Under the pieces are notes generated by a model. It was not told the origin of the DNA. It saw nothing but the letters and a program-made list of their open reading frames with translations, and made no database searches. A stretch of 64,000 nt of DNA from Colwellia sp. Arc7-635 (GTDB lineage Bacteria > Pseudomonadota > Gammaproteobacteria > Enterobacterales > Alteromonadaceae), in contig NZ_CP034660.1 of assembly GCF_003971255.1 (NCBI RefSeq), positions 2,976,001 to 3,040,000 of the forward strand, in the 5' to 3' direction. Positions 38,057-47,070 of the stretch are shown here, in pieces (position 1 is the stretch's first letter; each line of letters begins with the position of its first letter). The position numbers and the translations under genes are program-made.

Positions 38057-38128
38057 TAATTCGACACAAAAAATATGCATAGTCTCCCGCAATTAAAACA
38101 ATAAATAATTATTAACCCAGGGAAAAAA

Positions 38129-40414
38129 ATGACTATTCAACATTCAAAAAATTTGATCGCATTAGCGATTATTTCTTCTTTTTCAATGCCTGCTCTAGCA
38201 AACGACGTGCAAGATAATGACACGGTATTAGAAGAGGTTTCAGTGGTTGCCAAAAAACTATCTCATGCCAATCATGTTATTGACCCATCCATGATCAAGC
38301 AACAATCATCAGTGAGTAGTGTGTTAGCAGTGATGGATAATTTACCTGGTATTAGCATTAATGAGGGTGATGCTTTTGGTGGTGATGATTGGTCAACATC
38401 CATCACCATGCGTGGCTTTACTATCGATGGCAACCAGCAACAATTAGGAATGACTGTTGATGGGATACCAAATGGTGGCTCTAACTATGGTGGCGGCGCT
38501 AAAGCTAATCGTTATCTAGATAGTGAAAACATGACGACCATTGAGGTATCTCAGGGCACCTCTGACATTTCTTCTGCGTCATTAGAAGCATTAGGCGGTA
38601 CCTTTAACTTCATCAGTTCAGATCCTGCTTTTGAAACGGCAACAAAATTTGCCTATACCCATGGCGATCATGACGCTTCTCGTTATTTTATTCGCCATGA
38701 CACCGGCCAAATTTTTGATAATACCTATGCTTACATGAGCTATTCATCTACTTCAACAAGCCGTTGGGTTGGCGAAGGCTCCAATGGTGGCATGGAACGC
38801 CAACACGCCGAGGTTAAATTTATCACTGAATTAGATAATTTAACCATTACCAGTCGATTGTCCTACGACGACGCAGATGAAGATAACTACAATTCAGTCA
38901 CCGTTGAACAGTTTGAACAAACACCAGATTGGGATCAATTAACATGGAACTGGACAGGTGTTCCACATTTTGATCAAATGTTTGCTGAGGGCTGGTCAAC
39001 ATTACGAGAAAACACATTAGCTTATGTAAAATTTGACTATCAGTTCTCTGACAACTTATCTTTTCAGGTAACGCCTTACTACCATAAAAATGAAGGACGT
39101 GGTGATTGGATCCCACCATACCTAATTGCGCTTGATGATGAGAATAACGCGATATTAGATGATGATGGTAATCTCATCTCCTATGGTTTTACCGACTCAA
39201 ATGGTACACCTCTTGCCCCACAAGCGGGCTGCAGTGAAGAGCTTTCTTGGCCTTGGGCTTCTGGTGCTGGCTTAAACCCTGCTTGTTACAGTGATGCTGC
39301 TATTCCTGTGATGTCTTATCGTCATAGCCATTATGAAAAAGATCGTTTTGGTTTAACAGCCAATGTTGATTGGTCAGTTGGCATGAACGACATTCAATTT
39401 GGTTTATGGGCTGAGTCTAATGAGCGTAATGAATACCGAGATTGGCATAAAGTTATCGACGCCCGAATTTATCATCACTTCGACGCAACACCTTATTGGA
39501 CACAATATAGTAATGAATTTCAAACAGATACTTTAAAACTCTACATAAAAGACACCTTAGATTTTGGTGATTTATCACTTAACATTGGCGCTCAAAAATA
39601 TCTTGTTGATATCGAAAAAACAAATAAGTTTACTGGTGAAATGACCGGAAAAGTTAATAGTGACTCTGATGTACTATTTAGTGCCGGCGCTATTTATCAA
39701 CTGAATGATTCCATTGAGCTATTTGCTGGTTTTAGTGAAAACTTTTCAGCAATTAAAGACGGCGTACTAGAGCGTGAGTCATCAACATTAGACAGCATTG
39801 AACCTGAAACAGCTGAAAACATTGATTTAGGATTACGTTACAGTAATGAAGATATCAATTTTTCTGCTACCTATTACAGCATAGATTTTGACAACAGAAT
39901 CACTTTTATCGCCCCAGGTAGTGGCACTGACGGCATCGATTATAACGTCGGTACTAATGGCTCATATCGTAACGATGGTGGTATAGAGTCTGATGGTTTT
40001 GAATTAAGTTTAAGTTACCGCATAAACCAGCAATGGAGTATTTTTTCATCTTATACCAACAATGACTCTCGTTATGTGGGTAATGCTCCAGGATTTAAAG
40101 CCGGTGACAAAGTTACTGATTCAGTCGATGACATGTTTGTTCTATCCACCGATTACAGCAAAGGTGACTTCCATGTTGGCGCTTCAGGAAAATACACCGG
40201 CGAGCGTGGTGTTGCCGATTCTTACACAACTTTTGATATCAATGCGGGCATTGCTATCAACTTTAACAGCAATGCCATTAGTTCGGTAGATATCGCCTTT
40301 GTTGTCACCAACATTACTGATGAAAGCTACCTTTCTACAGGTACAGGTAATGGCACAACATTTTTCATTGGTGCACCTCGAACCGCTTCAATGACCCTGA
40401 CCGCTAACTTTTAG
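38129..40414 (+). CDS. TonB-dependent receptor of the phosphatase locus
   Basis: 761 residues. Signal peptide 1-24 (cleavage after ALA-N). The plug domain (about 30-170) has VLAVMDNLPGISINEGDAFG and ITMRGFTIDGNQQQLGMTVDG. The 22-strand barrel ends in TASMTLTANF with a C-terminal Phe. It belongs to the FecA-like receptors without an N-terminal signalling domain. Its position before two phosphatases suggests uptake of an organophosphate or of a phosphatase substrate or cofactor; iron or another ligand cannot be excluded. Confidence 0.87.
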   Translation: MTIQHSKNLIALAIISSFSMPALANDVQDNDTVLEEVSVVAKKLSHANHVIDPSMIKQQSSVSSVLAVMDNLPGISINEGDAFGGDDWSTSITMRGFTIDGNQQQLGMTVDGIPNGGSNYGGGAKANRYLDSENMTTIEVSQGTSDISSASLEALGGTFNFISSDPAFETATKFAYTHGDHDASRYFIRHDTGQIFDNTYAYMSYSSTSTSRWVGEGSNGGMERQHAEVKFITELDNLTITSRLSYDDADEDNYNSVTVEQFEQTPDWDQLTWNWTGVPHFDQMFAEGWSTLRENTLAYVKFDYQFSDNLSFQVTPYYHKNEGRGDWIPPYLIALDDENNAILDDDGNLISYGFTDSNGTPLAPQAGCSEELSWPWASGAGLNPACYSDAAIPVMSYRHSHYEKDRFGLTANVDWSVGMNDIQFGLWAESNERNEYRDWHKVIDARIYHHFDATPYWTQYSNEFQTDTLKLYIKDTLDFGDLSLNIGAQKYLVDIEKTNKFTGEMTGKVNSDSDVLFSAGAIYQLNDSIELFAGFSENFSAIKDGVLERESSTLDSIEPETAENIDLGLRYSNEDINFSATYYSIDFDNRITFIAPGSGTDGIDYNVGTNGSYRNDGGIESDGFELSLSYRINQQWSIFSSYTNNDSRYVGNAPGFKAGDKVTDSVDDMFVLSTDYSKGDFHVGASGKYTGERGVADSYTTFDINAGIAINFNSNAISSVDIAFVVTNITDESYLSTGTGNGTTFFIGAPRTASMTLTANF

Positions 40415-40437
40415 CAATAAACCATCAGGTCTGATAA

Positions 40438-40462
40438 TAAGCCAAGCGCCATGCTTGGCTTA
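40438..40462 (+). terminator. Attenuator-like hairpin after the TonB receptor
   Basis: A perfect 10-bp stem, TAAGCCAAGC/GCTTGGCTTA, lies in the 72-base gap before the phosphodiesterase start. The U-tract is weak, so it probably reduces rather than stops downstream expression. Confidence 0.55.
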
Positions 40463-40486
40463 AATCTTTATAAATTGGATGAGAAA

Positions 40487-41639
40487 ATGTACAAAGCCTC
40501 AATAAGCGTAACGATAAAAGTTGTGATATTAGTATTACTTTCATTTACTTTAAGCAATAAAAGCCAAGCAGCAACTAAGCCAAATTTAGTTTTAGTGACC
40601 ATTGACGGACTACGTTGGCAGGAGCTATTTTCGGGTGCAGATCACGACTTACTTAATAACAAAAGCTTTGTTCGTGAAAACCAGCATGCGAAGGAAAAAT
40701 TTTGGCATAAAGAAACCGCTAAACGACGAGAGTTGCTTATGCCGTTCTTTTGGCAAACTATCGCCAAAGAAGGCATGGTAATTGGTAATCGCTCAATCGG
40801 CTCAAATATGTCGGTAACTAATCAATGGCACTTCTCTTATCCTGGCTACAGTGAAATATTTACCGGTATTGCTGATCACACCTTAAACAGCAATGCTAAA
40901 AAACCAAATCCACAAATATCATTTTTAGAATGGCTAAATAACCAATCAAGCTATCAACATAAACTTGCGGCATTCGGCAGTTGGGATGTTTTACCTTATA
41001 TTTTAAATACTCAGCGCAGTAAGCTCCACGTCAATGCTGGTTTTATGCCGGCCCGAAGGTGATAACTTGTCGAGTGACATGCGATTACTGAACCAATTAC
41101 AACAAGAAATACCGAGCCCTTGGCACAATGTACGTTTAGACAGTTTTACTTATCGCTTTGCAAAAAACTATTTACTGACCGAAAAACCTAGGGTAATGAT
41201 AATTTCCTTTGGTGAGACTGATGACTTTGCTCATGATAGTCATTACGATAGTTATTTAAGTTCAGCACATCAAACAGATACGTTTATTGCTGACCTTTGG
41301 CAAACGCTACAAACAACACCTGGCTACAAAAATAATACCGTATTAATGCTCACAACAGATCATGGTCGCGGCAGTGATGCAAAAGATTGGCAACACCACG
41401 CCTCAGCCCTTGCTGTAGAAAACTATATGAAAAACTTAAACGCATTCCCACAAGGTATTGTCGGCTCAGAGCATATTTGGTTTGCAGCCATAGGACCTGG
41501 CGTTAGTGCCCGTGGCGAAATAAAAACCACGAAAGAAGTAAAACAAAATCAAATAGCGGCAACAGCATTAAAATTATTAAACGAAAACCCTGCCGACTTC
41601 AATGCTAATGCAGGTAAATTTATTAAGGAAGTACACTAA
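40487..41639 (+). pseudogene. Alkaline-phosphatase-superfamily hydrolase, frameshifted
   Basis: The preferred start is the ATG at 40487, with a ribosome site and signal peptide (IKVVILVLLSFTLSNKSQA); an ATG at 40451 falls inside the hairpin. The first part has NLVLVTIDGLRWQELFSGAD (metal-binding Asp) and FSYPGYSEIFTG, where Ser is the likely nucleophile. The second part, in another frame, has IISFGETDDFAHDSHY and LTTDHGRGSDAKDWQHH, the remaining metal ligands. One extra base in ATGCCGGCCCGAAGG joins them as FMPPEGDNLSSDM. The enzyme would be an exported phosphodiesterase or phosphomonoesterase of about 383 residues. Mutation or base-calling error must be decided by reads. Confidence 0.8.
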
Positions 41640-42700
41640 TGAAAGCATCAATATTCCCTTTGATTTTTGGCACAAGTTTAACCTTATTTATGCCGGTAGA
41701 AGCGATGGCACAAAAAATTCTTTTTGGCTCATGTTCACACCAAGATAAAGCTATGCCGATATTAAAGGCAATAAATAGAGAGCAGGCAGACTTATTTATT
41801 TTCCTTGGTGATAATATTTATGGCGACACTATTAACATGACGGATATGGCACAAAAATATCAACGATTAGGCAATAATTCTGATATCCAAACGCTAAGAA
41901 AGACCACACCAACTATCGCTATTTGGGATGACCATGACTTTGGTGAGAATGATGCGGGCATTGAATATGAAGAAAAAGAAAGCTCTAGAAAGTTAATGTT
42001 AGATTTTTGGCAAGAGCCAAAAGACTCGCCACGCTATAGCCGAAAAGACGGTATTTACACTTCTTACATGTACGGTAAAGCTGAGCAAAAAGTGCATGTA
42101 ATTTTGCCTGATCTACGCTGGAATAGACCCGCTCTTAACAGTGTCAGTATGATAGATTATCAGTTTAAGCGTAAAGCAAAAAACATGGGACCTTATAGCC
42201 CTAGCGAATCCAAAACTGCTTCTATGTTAGGAGAAACACAATGGCAGTGGCTTGAGTCTGAATTACAAAAGCCGGCTAAAATTAAACTTATTGGCTCTAG
42301 TTTACAGCTGTTACCTGAGTTTACCGGCTGGGAGTCATGGGCAAATTTCCCGCACGATAGAAATAGACTATTGGCTTTAATCAAAAAATACCGAGTGAAT
42401 GGCGTCATCATCATCAGTGGCGATACGCATTGGGGTGAAATGTCTAAGGTAACAACCGATCTTGACTACCCTTTGTGGGAAGTGACTAGCTCAGGTTTAA
42501 CAGAAGAGTGGAAAGACGTCAGTCCGAATAAACATCGTGTTGGAAGTTTCACCAATAAAGTAAACTATGGCGAGTTGTTAATTGATTGGCAACAAAGTGA
42601 TGCAAATATAAAGCTGAGTTTAAAAGATGTCGACGGCAAAGTTTTTAGTCAGCAAAACATGCGCTTATCTTCAATCAGTCCCTACGATAAGGTAAAATAA
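41639..42700 (+). CDS. PhoD-like exported phosphatase
   Basis: 353 residues with a signal peptide (cleavage near AMA-Q). Metallophosphatase motifs in order are LFGSCSHQ, FLGDNIYGD, WDDHDFGEND and ISGDTHWGE, matching the PhoD/PhoD-like family (Ca/Fe-dependent phosphodiesterases and phosphomonoesterases). The start codon overlaps the stop of the preceding hydrolase by one base (TAATG), so the two are translationally coupled. Together with the receptor they would release and take up phosphate or the organic moiety. Confidence 0.88.
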   Translation: MKASIFPLIFGTSLTLFMPVEAMAQKILFGSCSHQDKAMPILKAINREQADLFIFLGDNIYGDTINMTDMAQKYQRLGNNSDIQTLRKTTPTIAIWDDHDFGENDAGIEYEEKESSRKLMLDFWQEPKDSPRYSRKDGIYTSYMYGKAEQKVHVILPDLRWNRPALNSVSMIDYQFKRKAKNMGPYSPSESKTASMLGETQWQWLESELQKPAKIKLIGSSLQLLPEFTGWESWANFPHDRNRLLALIKKYRVNGVIIISGDTHWGEMSKVTTDLDYPLWEVTSSGLTEEWKDVSPNKHRVGSFTNKVNYGELLIDWQQSDANIKLSLKDVDGKVFSQQNMRLSSISPYDKVK

Positions 42701-42746
42701 AAATATGAGTAAAAATAAATCTTTCATCATTGGAACTTTTCTATAA

Positions 42747-42839
42747 ACAAGCACTCTTACTATACGAGAGACTTTATTTCCCTTAGTGTTTTATGTTTTT
42801 ATAATGCGTTTACTTCCTTATAAGTGAACGCTTTTTTTT
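42747..42839 (+). repeat. Direct repeat copy 2, functional terminator of the phosphatase operon
   Basis: It nearly matches 37734-37838: ACAAGCACTCTTACTAT, then CCCTTAGTGTTTTATGTTTT and ATAATGCGTTTACTT. It ends in GCGTTTACTT/AAGTGAACGC followed by eight T (42806-42839). Being 46 bases after the PhoD-like gene, it is its natural terminator. Confidence 0.85.
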
Positions 42840-42946
42840 GCCTAAAATTCAGCAAACACCACGGCAACTTTTACTTTCTAATTAGCACTAAACTTCAACT
42901 ACGCAACGAACCGAAAATGGCGTTAGCAAGCACCATAGTCCAATCA

Positions 42947-43212
42947 TATACCCAAGCCACTTGAAGATGCAGGATTCAGCAAGTCGAGAAAGGGTTAGCA
43001 CCAAGGCATTGATTGAAGAGAATGGTTGTTCCATTGTCGACATCAATAACGCCGGAGATGACCCTTTATCGCCTTGCCCGAAGGGAGCTAAGCTAGAAAA
43101 CCAGCTCCGCGTTGCAGCACTTGATAAGGGAATAACCATTGTCTTCGTACTGCGCCTTGACCTGATTTCCTAGCTTAGCTCTGAAACGGCATATTCAAGT
43201 GGTTTGGGTATA
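42947..43212 (-). repeat. TATACCC-family palindromic element, copy C (266 bp)
   Basis: Bounded by TATACCCAAGCCACTTGAAG and CAAGTGGTTTGGGTATA. Its complement matches copy D at 61151 closely throughout, including AAGACAATGGTTATTCCC, GCGGAGCTGGTTTTCTAGC and ACAATGGAACAACCATT. It lacks a segment of about 50 bp present in D. Relative to copies A and B it has an extra internal block (AATGGTTATTCCCTTATCAAG to GGGCAAGGCGATAAAGGG). Confidence 0.88.
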
Positions 43213-43371
43213 TTAGCCCTTAAAAATGAAAGAAACCTCCAAACGCTGAACTTTATTTATGGAAAAAACATAACATTAATAAAGAGCAGAAGATTTATTC
43301 CATTCATTAAGAAACTCTTAAGGTTGACGATTAATACTAGAGCCAAGTTACAGCAATCAGATCAATAAGCC

Positions 43372-44235
43372 ATGATGAAAAACATAATATTAAACGATGA
43401 TAATAGCGAAATATTTGCCCCTAAGGTATTAAAAAATGCTCAACACATGCTGCATGATTCTGGCTGGGTGCTGATGCGAAATTTCGACCTTAACTTAACA
43501 AAGTTTAGTCAACTGATGAATAAACTTTGCAGCACGCTAACCTTTGATCCTGCGCGAGAATACAGCAGTAATAGCACACAAAAAGTCAATGCGGGTAAGG
43601 CAGCAGTTGGACTTCATATAGAAAACGGCAACACGCCACTGCCACCTGATTTAATCGCTTTTTATAGTGAAAAAAGTGCCCTAAAAGGCTCGCAAACAAC
43701 CCTTTGCGATGGCGCTGAAATTTATCTACAGATGAGTGGTAAACTGAAAAGCCTTTTTTCGCAGCCTATTACTGTTTCACGCACTTTGTCCTCCACATTA
43801 TGGCGTCAATATGTGGCTGACCAACATCCGGCTATTAATAGCATAAGCGATGTAGAAGAAAAACATCTGCAGGATCTAAACGCTTTAGCGCCAAATCAAA
43901 AAGCGGTATTAAACCATGATGACAGCTTAACTTATCATTTAGAAATTAGCCCTTGTATTAAAGGCGCATTCTGTGAACAGCAAGCCTTTGCAAATGCTAT
44001 TTTAGGGCCTTCTTTCAACTACGAAGCGCCAAAAATAACCTTAGCTAATGGCGATGAAGTATCTAACGAGCTTAAAGAAGAGCTAACCTTACTTGCAGAG
44101 CAATTTACTCATGAGATGAGCTGGCAAGATGGCGACGTGGTATTAATCGATAACAAACGTGTGATGCATGGAAGACGCGCTATTGAGGGTGAATTATCAG
44201 CCAGACAATTATTTATTGGCATGGGCTGTTTATAA
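43372..44235 (+). CDS. TauD/TfdA-like Fe(II)/2-oxoglutarate dioxygenase
   Basis: 287 residues. The metal site is HIENGN (His-x-Glu instead of the usual His-x-Asp), with the distal His in NKRVMHGRRAI and a 2OG-binding Arg in SARQLFIGMG. The HxE variant and the surrounding WQDGDVVLIDNKRVMHGR resemble clavaminate synthase/asparagine oxygenase relatives that hydroxylate amino acids or carrier-bound amino acids. No biosynthetic cluster adjoins it, so the substrate is open. Either of two adjacent ATG codons may start it. Confidence 0.78.
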   Translation: MMKNIILNDDNSEIFAPKVLKNAQHMLHDSGWVLMRNFDLNLTKFSQLMNKLCSTLTFDPAREYSSNSTQKVNAGKAAVGLHIENGNTPLPPDLIAFYSEKSALKGSQTTLCDGAEIYLQMSGKLKSLFSQPITVSRTLSSTLWRQYVADQHPAINSISDVEEKHLQDLNALAPNQKAVLNHDDSLTYHLEISPCIKGAFCEQQAFANAILGPSFNYEAPKITLANGDEVSNELKEELTLLAEQFTHEMSWQDGDVVLIDNKRVMHGRRAIEGELSARQLFIGMGCL

Positions 44236-44394
44236 AAATTACTGACGCATAGCTTTTACCACTAGTGGTAAAAGCTAACAGCAACCTTTACTCATAACGT
44301 AGATAACTAAATCATACTTTGCTAAAAACTTACGCAGCTTAAAACTTACATAGCTAAGAAGCTGCAGACTTAAAATGACAGGATTGTTAGCAAT

Positions 44395-44428
44395 AAAAAA
44401 GCCAATACCTGAAATAGGCATTGGCTTT
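44395..44428 (-). terminator. Terminator of the OsmC-YcaO gene
   Basis: AAAGCCAATACCT/AGGCATTGGCTTT with the minus-strand U-tract (AAAAAA on plus). It is also usable by the convergent dioxygenase gene. Confidence 0.85.
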
Positions 44429-44478
44429 ACATAGCGCGAGGTTTGATTGTTTAGCTAGCTATATTCTAGCCAACGTTA

Positions 44479-46665
44479 TTAGCTTGCTGCGGCGATTTTT
44501 CGCGCATGATGTAACTTTTTATAGCTGTCGATTAATCTTAAATGTTTATCTAACCCTTCAAGATTCATGCTGGTTTCGCTCAAACCAAAGAATTTCACTT
44601 CACCATTGATTGAGCCGATAACATTATCCATTACGCTCTGACCAAACATGCGAGTAAAATTCACTAGGAAGTCTTCAAGTTCCATTTCTTCATCTAAAGC
44701 AATTTCAAGTACCGCCTGCATCGCTTGATAAAACAAACGTCGCTCAACGGTGTTATCGTTAAATTGTAGGAACTCTTCCACTAATTCTTGCGCATCTTCC
44801 AAAGCACCTAATGCCAAATAAATGAGTAACTTAAGCTCTAGAATTGTTAATTGTCCCCAAACCGTATTCTCATCAAACTCAATACCAATTAAGGTGCGAA
44901 TATCAATATAGTTATCAAGTTGACTTTCTTCTAAACGGGTCACTAAGCTTTCTAATGCGTCGTCATCTAAAATATGCAAATTGAGGATATCTTCACGATA
45001 ATTTAGCGCTTTATTGGTATTATCCCAAATAAGATCTTCTACCGGATAAATCTCAGAATAATCAGGCACTAATATACGACAAGCGGTTGCACCAAGTTGA
45101 TCGAATACCGCAACATAGGCCTCTTTACCTAAGTCTTTTAAAATAGCGAACATACGATCATTTTCTTCTGCACTGGTGCCAGAGAAATCCCATTCACTGA
45201 ACGCATAATCATGCTTATTGCTAAAGAAGCGCCATGAGATCACCCCTGTAGAATCAATAAAGTGTTCAACCGCATTTTCTGGCTCTGATACCGCCAAACT
45301 ATTAAAGGTTGGTCTTGGCACATCATTTAAGCCTTCAAAACTACGACCTTGTAGCAATTCAGTTAAACTGCGCTCTAATGCCACTTCAAAACTTGGATGC
45401 GCGCCAAAAGAAGCAAACACACCACCGGTTTTAGGATTCATCAGCGTGACACACATCACCGGGAACTGGCCACCTAAAGACGCGTCTTTAACCACAACAG
45501 GGAAGCCCTGCTCTTCTAGCGCTTGGATACCAGCTAAAATGCTCGGGTATTTTTCAAGTACATTTTTAGGCACATCGGGCAAAACAATTTCTTGCTCTAT
45601 AATCTGTCTTTTTACCGCTCGTTCAAATATTTCAGACAAGCACTGAACTTGCGCTTCAGGTAAGTTATTACCTGCGCTCATGCCATTACTTAAAAATAAA
45701 TTTTCAATTAAGTTAGACGGGAAATACACCGTTTCACCGTCTGATTGACGTGTATAAGGAATGGCGCAAATACCACGGTCAATATTACCCGAATTAGTAT
45801 CAATTAAGTTTGAACCGCGCAATTCATCATCAGGGTTATAAAGCTCAAGACAATGCTCATCTAAAAGACCGCTAGGTAAGTCATCACTTTCATCTAACTC
45901 AAACCATTTTTCATTCGGGTAGTGCACAAAATCACTATTGGCAATATCTTGACCTAAAAACTGATCATTATAGAAAAAGTTACAGTTAAGACGCTCAATA
46001 AACTCACCTAATGCAGAACAAAGCGCGCTTTCTTTGGTTGCCCCTTTACCATTGGTAAAACACATTGGCGAGGCCGCGTCACGAATATGTAACGACCAAA
46101 CATTCGGGACAATATTACGCCATGAAGCAATTTCTATTTTCATGCCAAGGCCGGCTAATATAGCGGTCATATTGGCAATGGTTTCTTCAAGCGGTAAGTC
46201 TTTGCCTAAAATGAAAGTACTGGCTTGTGCTGTCGAATCTGACATCAACATTGCTTGTGCATCTTCTTCAAGGCTATCAACGAGATCTACTTTGAACTCT
46301 GGGCCTGTTTGTATCACCTTTTTAACCGTACAACGATCAATAGAACGTCTGATGCCTAGTCGGTCTTTTTCTGAAATACTTTCTGGCAATTCAACTTGAA
46401 TTTGAAATATTTGCTTATAACGATCTTCAGGGTCAACAATGTTATTTTGTGACAAACGAATATTTTCAGTGGGAATATCGCGAGAGTTGCAATAAACCTT
46501 CACAAAGTAAGCCGCACACATCGCTGAAGAGGCAAGGAAATAATCAAAAGGTCCTGGCGCTGAGCCATCACCTTTATAGCGAATAGGTTGATCGGCGATG
46601 ACGGTAAAGTCATCAAATTTAGCTTCAACTTTTACGTTGTCGAGAAAATTAACTTTAATTTCCAT
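44479..46665 (-). CDS. ycaO: OsmC-YcaO fusion protein (YcaO-like)
   Basis: 728 residues. The N-terminal 135 residues are an OsmC/Ohr-type domain: GDGSAPGPFDYFLASSAMCA with a Cys at the peroxidatic position, and Cys113 in RCTVKKVIQTGPEF. Residues about 140-560 are a YcaO domain (GKGATKESALCSALGEFIERL; AGNNLPEAQVQCLSEIFERAV), an ATP-dependent amide-activating fold. A C-terminal helical region follows, like that of E. coli YcaO, which assists RimO-dependent methylthiolation of ribosomal protein S12. The fused OsmC domain is seen in a marine/gammaproteobacterial subgroup. Single gene with its own terminator. Confidence 0.88.
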   Translation of the reverse strand: MEIKVNFLDNVKVEAKFDDFTVIADQPIRYKGDGSAPGPFDYFLASSAMCAAYFVKVYCNSRDIPTENIRLSQNNIVDPEDRYKQIFQIQVELPESISEKDRLGIRRSIDRCTVKKVIQTGPEFKVDLVDSLEEDAQAMLMSDSTAQASTFILGKDLPLEETIANMTAILAGLGMKIEIASWRNIVPNVWSLHIRDAASPMCFTNGKGATKESALCSALGEFIERLNCNFFYNDQFLGQDIANSDFVHYPNEKWFELDESDDLPSGLLDEHCLELYNPDDELRGSNLIDTNSGNIDRGICAIPYTRQSDGETVYFPSNLIENLFLSNGMSAGNNLPEAQVQCLSEIFERAVKRQIIEQEIVLPDVPKNVLEKYPSILAGIQALEEQGFPVVVKDASLGGQFPVMCVTLMNPKTGGVFASFGAHPSFEVALERSLTELLQGRSFEGLNDVPRPTFNSLAVSEPENAVEHFIDSTGVISWRFFSNKHDYAFSEWDFSGTSAEENDRMFAILKDLGKEAYVAVFDQLGATACRILVPDYSEIYPVEDLIWDNTNKALNYREDILNLHILDDDALESLVTRLEESQLDNYIDIRTLIGIEFDENTVWGQLTILELKLLIYLALGALEDAQELVEEFLQFNDNTVERRLFYQAMQAVLEIALDEEMELEDFLVNFTRMFGQSVMDNVIGSINGEVKFFGLSETSMNLEGLDKHLRLIDSYKKLHHARKIAAAS

Positions 46666-47070
46666 TGAATTGGGCCCTACAATTGACTGCTGTTATTGGT
46701 GCTATTTCTGTTTGAAATCTTACCAAATAGCGAATTTATCTTAATGAGGGGAATTATCGTTTTTTTTCTCTGAATAGTCTTGGGTTAATTGCATTAAATG
46801 ACGAATTAGCCACTTTAATTGAGACTGAAAGTGTTCTAAGTGCAGAACAAGCTAATACAGGCATTAGTGTTATGACTCTTTTATGTTACGACATCACTTA
46901 GTATTAAGGCTGCCAATGATACAAACTTAAAAAAAGGCCAATAATAAATTATCGGCCTTTCGTAGACTATAGTTAAATTTTTTGTCCGCTATAACTTAAC
47001 GATAATGACATTATGATGCAATAACTCACTTAATTATCAAACAATTATCAAACAATGAAGTGAGTTGTCA
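46666..47070. other. 400-bp gap with possible gene remnant and two hairpins
   Basis: On the plus strand a 57-codon open frame (46731-46901) without a normal start codon encodes a protein-like stretch (LATLIETESVLSAEQANTG). It may be the end of a decayed gene. The terminator at 46929-46960 and a long-loop hairpin (AACTCACTT/AAGTGAGTT, 47023-47066) enclosing two copies of AATTATCAAAC complete the region. Confidence 0.4.
46929..46960 (-). terminator. Terminator of the laminarin locus
   Basis: AAAGGCC...GGCCTTT with an inner ATAAT/ATTAT stem; the minus strand continues with a run of T. It lies about 110 bases beyond the GH3 stop. Confidence 0.8.

Larger units (their letters stand above)
37549..38128. 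promoter_or_regulatory. 580-bp upstream region of the phosphatase-locus TonB receptor
   Basis: It carries the first copy of the terminator-containing repeat (37734-37838) and a possible PHO box (38039-38056). The rest is AT-rich leader sequence. The receptor start has AGGGA before ATG. Confidence 0.5.
42701..43371. other. 670-bp gap with terminator repeat and element copy C
   Basis: The gap is almost filled by repeat copy 2 (42747-42839) and TATACCC element C (42947-43212). The final 150 bases precede the dioxygenase gene and show nothing else. Apparent ORFs here are repeat-encoded and rejected. Confidence 0.7.

Noticed and set aside
37734-42839. Insertion sequence flanking the phosphatase operon
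   Set aside because: The flanking direct repeats are terminator sequences without transposase, inverted termini or target duplications.
42888-43173. ORFs of 70-83 codons on both strands inside element C
   Set aside because: They are encoded entirely or largely by the TATACCC repeat; the similar peptide in element D reflects nucleotide identity, not a conserved gene. No ribosome site.
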